This document shows positions 6,399 to 8,402 of a stretch of DNA of 8,402 nt, piece by piece. Under the pieces are notes generated by a model that did not search any database, was not told where the DNA came from, and worked only from the letters and a program-made list of their open reading frames with translations. A program made the translations under genes and the position numbers. Location: the NCBI GenBank assembly GCA_945903555.1, contig CAMDOJ010000080.1:1-8402 (forward strand), in the 5' to 3' direction. Position 1 is the first letter of the stretch; each line of letters starts with the position of its first letter. Origin of the DNA: Chthoniobacter flavus. GTDB taxonomy: Bacteria > Verrucomicrobiota > Verrucomicrobiia > Chthoniobacterales > Terrimicrobiaceae.

Positions 6399-6456
6399 CA
6401 GACGCCGGCTTTCTCTATCTCGCGGATTCGCTTCTGACTAAAATCCCGTAGCGGTT

Positions 6457-8367
6457 TTAATTTTCAGCGACGGGCCGGAGCACGACCTTGCGGAGATTGA
6501 AGGCTTTCCATGCGCTTGGATCGGGGCGGATGGTGAGATTCCATTCGCCATTTCCGGCGATGCGGATTTGGCCCAAGTTTTGCAACTCGAACTTTTTGTA
6601 ATCTCCTGTAGCAGCGAGGTTGGCGGCGAGGGTTTTCACCTCTTCTTGCTCGGCGGACTTTTCTTTTTTGATGCCAGAAACATCGACATTCAAAATCGGA
6701 GCCGCTGCGCCGAGTTCAACAATGGCCTTGGCGGTTTCGAGTCCGGAGACTTCGGCCAGAACCTCGTAATTGCCGGGCTTGAGTCCACTGAAGGACCAGC
6801 TCACGGGTGCTTCGGGGTTATTCCAACTGCTGATTTCGGCACCCTCTTTGCTTTGTTGGAGGCTAGGTGTTGAGCCTTTCTTGGGGATGCCGAAGTCGAC
6901 AAGAGATGCAGGCAGCACGATCGAGCCATCGGCAGCGGGCTTGATGAAAAGAGCCACAACCTTGGGCTTGCCGGTGATTTCCATTTTGATCACCGAGGCG
7001 TTGTCATCGGGCGCCTGTGTGGGGAGGTCAACGACGACACCGTTGGCTGTTTTTTCGAATTTCAATTCCGCTCCGCCAACGAGCATTTGGGCGGATTTGA
7101 CTTTGCTCTCCAAACCAGGGAGGAGGAGTTTGCCTTCAGCAGGCCATTCGAAGACATGAAGGTAGAGAGTGGTGCCGCCTTTGGACTTCTTCGTGGTGCA
7201 ACGCCCCCATGGGAGCTTCGCAAACGGACTGGCGCCTGATCCATAGATCGATTCACCGTTGGCATCCATCCATTTGCCGATCTCCTCCAAACGCTCGACG
7301 CTGGCTTGCGGAATGAGGCCTTCGCCGGTCGGTCCGACATTGAGCAGGTAGTTGCCGCCCTTGCTGGCAATATCGATGAGATTTTGAAGGAGAACCTTGG
7401 TGGATTTCCAATTCTCATCGTCGCTCTTGTATCCCCAAGTGTGGTTGATCGTCATGCAGGCTTCCCAGTCGGTGTCGCCGAGGCCGGTGGCGGGGATGTG
7501 CTGCTCGGGCGTCTCCGTGTCACCAGCATAGGGCTCACGCTTGCCGGATTTGAGGGCCTCCATGTCAACAACGCCGCAGGGAGCTACCTTGAGGAGGCGG
7601 TTGTTGTGGATGATGCCAGGCTTGAGCTTGAGCGGCTCGATGATCTTCGCCGCGCGCTCCTCGTTCATGGCCGCTGGGGTGTCCCACCACAGGATCACCG
7701 GGGCGTCGCCGTAGTTGGTGAGAAGCTCACGCACCTGCGGGACGGCTACCTGTTCCACATATTCATCCATCGTGCGTTTGTTGTTGGGATCCTGCGAACA
7801 GGCGCCACCGTTGTTCCAGTCCATGGCCTGCGAATAGTAGAAGCCAAGCTTGATGCCGTGCTTCTTGCAGGCTTCGGCCAGGGGCTTGAGGAGGTCCTTC
7901 TTGTAGGGCGTTGAGCCGATGTTCCAATCGTTCACAGCCGATGGCCAGAGGGCAAAGCCGTCGTGGTGCTTCGCGGTGATGACGATGTATTTCATGCCCG
8001 CTTTTTTGGCTAAGAGAACCCAGGCCTCGGGATCGTATTTGGTAGGGTTGAACTGCGCGGCGTAGGCCTTGTATTCCTCGACCGGAATTTTGCCCTTTTC
8101 CATGATCCACTCGCCGTAGCCATCCACAGGCTTGCCATTGTGAATGCCCGCCGGAACCGCATAAACGCCCCAGTGGATGAACAAACCGAAGCGGGCATCG
8201 CGCCACCAGTCCATGCGGGCGTCGCGTTCCTCCTTGGTTTCATTCGCATAGGGATCAGGATTAGGCGTAGCAGCGGGCGCGGCTGGTTTTTCCTCGGCAA
8301 ATGAGGTGAGCGGTTGCAAGGCGAGGGAGCTGAGGGCGGCGAGAGTCAGGAGTGTTTTTGTTTTCAT
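6457..8367 (-). CDS. Secreted alpha-L-fucosidase (GH29) with C-terminal carbohydrate-binding-like module
   Basis: The enzyme hydrolyses terminal alpha-L-fucose from glycans. Of 636 residues, 1-24 are a clear signal peptide (cleavage after SFA), followed by a Pro/Ala-rich linker. The GH29 barrel spans about 45-380. It has WWRDARFGLFIHWGVYAVP (54-72), the fucose-binding AKHHDGFALW (132-141), and ILWWDTP (225-231), where D229 is the expected nucleophile. E302 in DWEACMTIN is the plausible acid/base, an inference, followed by GGNYLLNVGPTGEG (337-350). A small beta domain follows to about 480. Residues 490-636 form another beta-rich module (PVSWSFSGLKPGNYEVLAEV at 521-540, FNLRKVVLRPV near the end) resembling CBM6/CBM35-like domains. 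Export and the extra module suggest action on extracellular or periplasmic fucosylated polysaccharide. The gene converges on the nucleotidyltransferase-like gene; its promoter lies at or beyond the window edge. No Shine-Dalgarno precedes the ATG. Confidence 0.93.
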   Translation of the reverse strand: MKTKTLLTLAALSSLALQPLTSFAEEKPAAPAATPNPDPYANETKEERDARMDWWRDARFGLFIHWGVYAVPAGIHNGKPVDGYGEWIMEKGKIPVEEYKAYAAQFNPTKYDPEAWVLLAKKAGMKYIVITAKHHDGFALWPSAVNDWNIGSTPYKKDLLKPLAEACKKHGIKLGFYYSQAMDWNNGGACSQDPNNKRTMDEYVEQVAVPQVRELLTNYGDAPVILWWDTPAAMNEERAAKIIEPLKLKPGIIHNNRLLKVAPCGVVDMEALKSGKREPYAGDTETPEQHIPATGLGDTDWEACMTINHTWGYKSDDENWKSTKVLLQNLIDIASKGGNYLLNVGPTGEGLIPQASVERLEEIGKWMDANGESIYGSGASPFAKLPWGRCTTKKSKGGTTLYLHVFEWPAEGKLLLPGLESKVKSAQMLVGGAELKFEKTANGVVVDLPTQAPDDNASVIKMEITGKPKVVALFIKPAADGSIVLPASLVDFGIPKKGSTPSLQQSKEGAEISSWNNPEAPVSWSFSGLKPGNYEVLAEVSGLETAKAIVELGAAAPILNVDVSGIKKEKSAEQEEVKTLAANLAATGDYKKFELQNLGQIRIAGNGEWNLTIRPDPSAWKAFNLRKVVLRPVAEN

Positions 8368-8402
8368 AGATTAGAGTTGGGATTGGAATTGGTAACTGCC
8401 GG

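Larger units (their letters stand above)
6226..6456. other. Non-coding gap with repeat and hairpins between convergent genes
   Basis: This 231-bp stretch lies between the stop of the nucleotidyltransferase-like gene and the stop of the fucosidase. It holds a degenerate 9-bp tandem repeat (6244-6268), a small hairpin GGGCA/TGCCC (6337-6341 with 6347-6351) and a larger hairpin (6379-6398). An open frame crosses it on the plus strand, but its translation resembles no protein and I do not regard it as coding. No canonical terminator with a T tract is visible for either gene. Confidence 0.6.
6215..6458. repeat. 10-bp inverted repeat bracketing the gap between convergent genes
   Basis: AAAACCGCTA at 6215-6224 and TAGCGGTTTT at 6449-6458 are perfect inverted copies. 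They overlap the ends of the two convergent genes and enclose 224 bp without a recognisable gene. They could be terminal repeats of a short non-autonomous element, a long-range hairpin, or coincidence in an A-rich context. No target-site duplication is evident outside the arms. Confidence 0.35.

Noticed and set aside
6083..6451. Plus-strand 122-codon frame running from the nucleotidyltransferase-like gene through the repeat gap
   Set aside because: Its translation reads through the 9-bp repeat (IYRIN-type pattern) and shows no protein-like features; it is best seen as a chance frame.
7306..7914. Plus-strand 202-codon frame opposite the fucosidase
   Set aside because: It is antisense to the GH29 catalytic domain and has no recognisable motif.
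1..8402. CRISPR array, tRNA, rRNA or transposase
   Set aside because: No regularly spaced repeats, cloverleaf-like sequence, rRNA motifs or DDE/Tyr/Ser recombinase motifs were found on reading both strands.

Overview
The window reads as an ordinary chromosomal segment of a Gram-negative bacterium, most likely from the Verrucomicrobiota. This placement is inferred from the gene repertoire, not from a marker gene. Clues are the LolA-like periplasmic protein, a secreted GH29 fucosidase with an added beta-sandwich module, a secreted SGNH hydrolase, a nonanucleotide 'AGGATTTAC' repeat of a kind I recall from that phylum, and the near absence of Shine-Dalgarno sequences before the starts. No rRNA, tRNA, CRISPR array or transposase was seen.

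Region 1 (15-4469, all minus strand) is a tight five-gene cluster that probably forms one transcription unit. In transcription order it holds a FabG-type 3-oxoacyl-ACP reductase, a SixA-type phosphohistidine phosphatase, a GT4 glycosyltransferase of the actinobacterial glycogen synthase type, an HI0933/YhiN-like FAD flavoprotein, and an exported LolA-like protein. Gaps are 20, 36, -4 and 53 bp. The glycosyltransferase stop and the flavoprotein start appear to overlap as TTGA, which makes a TTG start likely. The genes do not form an obvious single pathway.

Region 2 (4470-4570) is a short divergent promoter region between fabG and the plus-strand SGNH/GDSL hydrolase (4571-5545). The hydrolase is exported and carries all the catalytic blocks.

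Region 3 (5546-6456) looks most like accessory DNA. A small nucleotidyltransferase-like gene (5692-6225, AbiEii-like) stands without a recognisable antitoxin partner. Its start codon lies inside a perfect 6-bp inverted repeat that also covers a -10-like TATGAT box, and a 25-codon micro-ORF overlaps the start as ATGA. The 231-bp gap after it holds the nonanucleotide repeat and two hairpins. A 10-bp inverted repeat, AAAACCGCTA/TAGCGGTTTT, brackets the gap.

Region 4 (6457-8367, minus) encodes a secreted GH29 alpha-L-fucosidase with a C-terminal carbohydrate-binding-like module. With the SGNH hydrolase it suggests use of fucosylated and possibly acylated polysaccharides. I see no convincing new multigene system. 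The best candidates for a second look are the start region of the nucleotidyltransferase gene and the repeat-bearing gap downstream of it.
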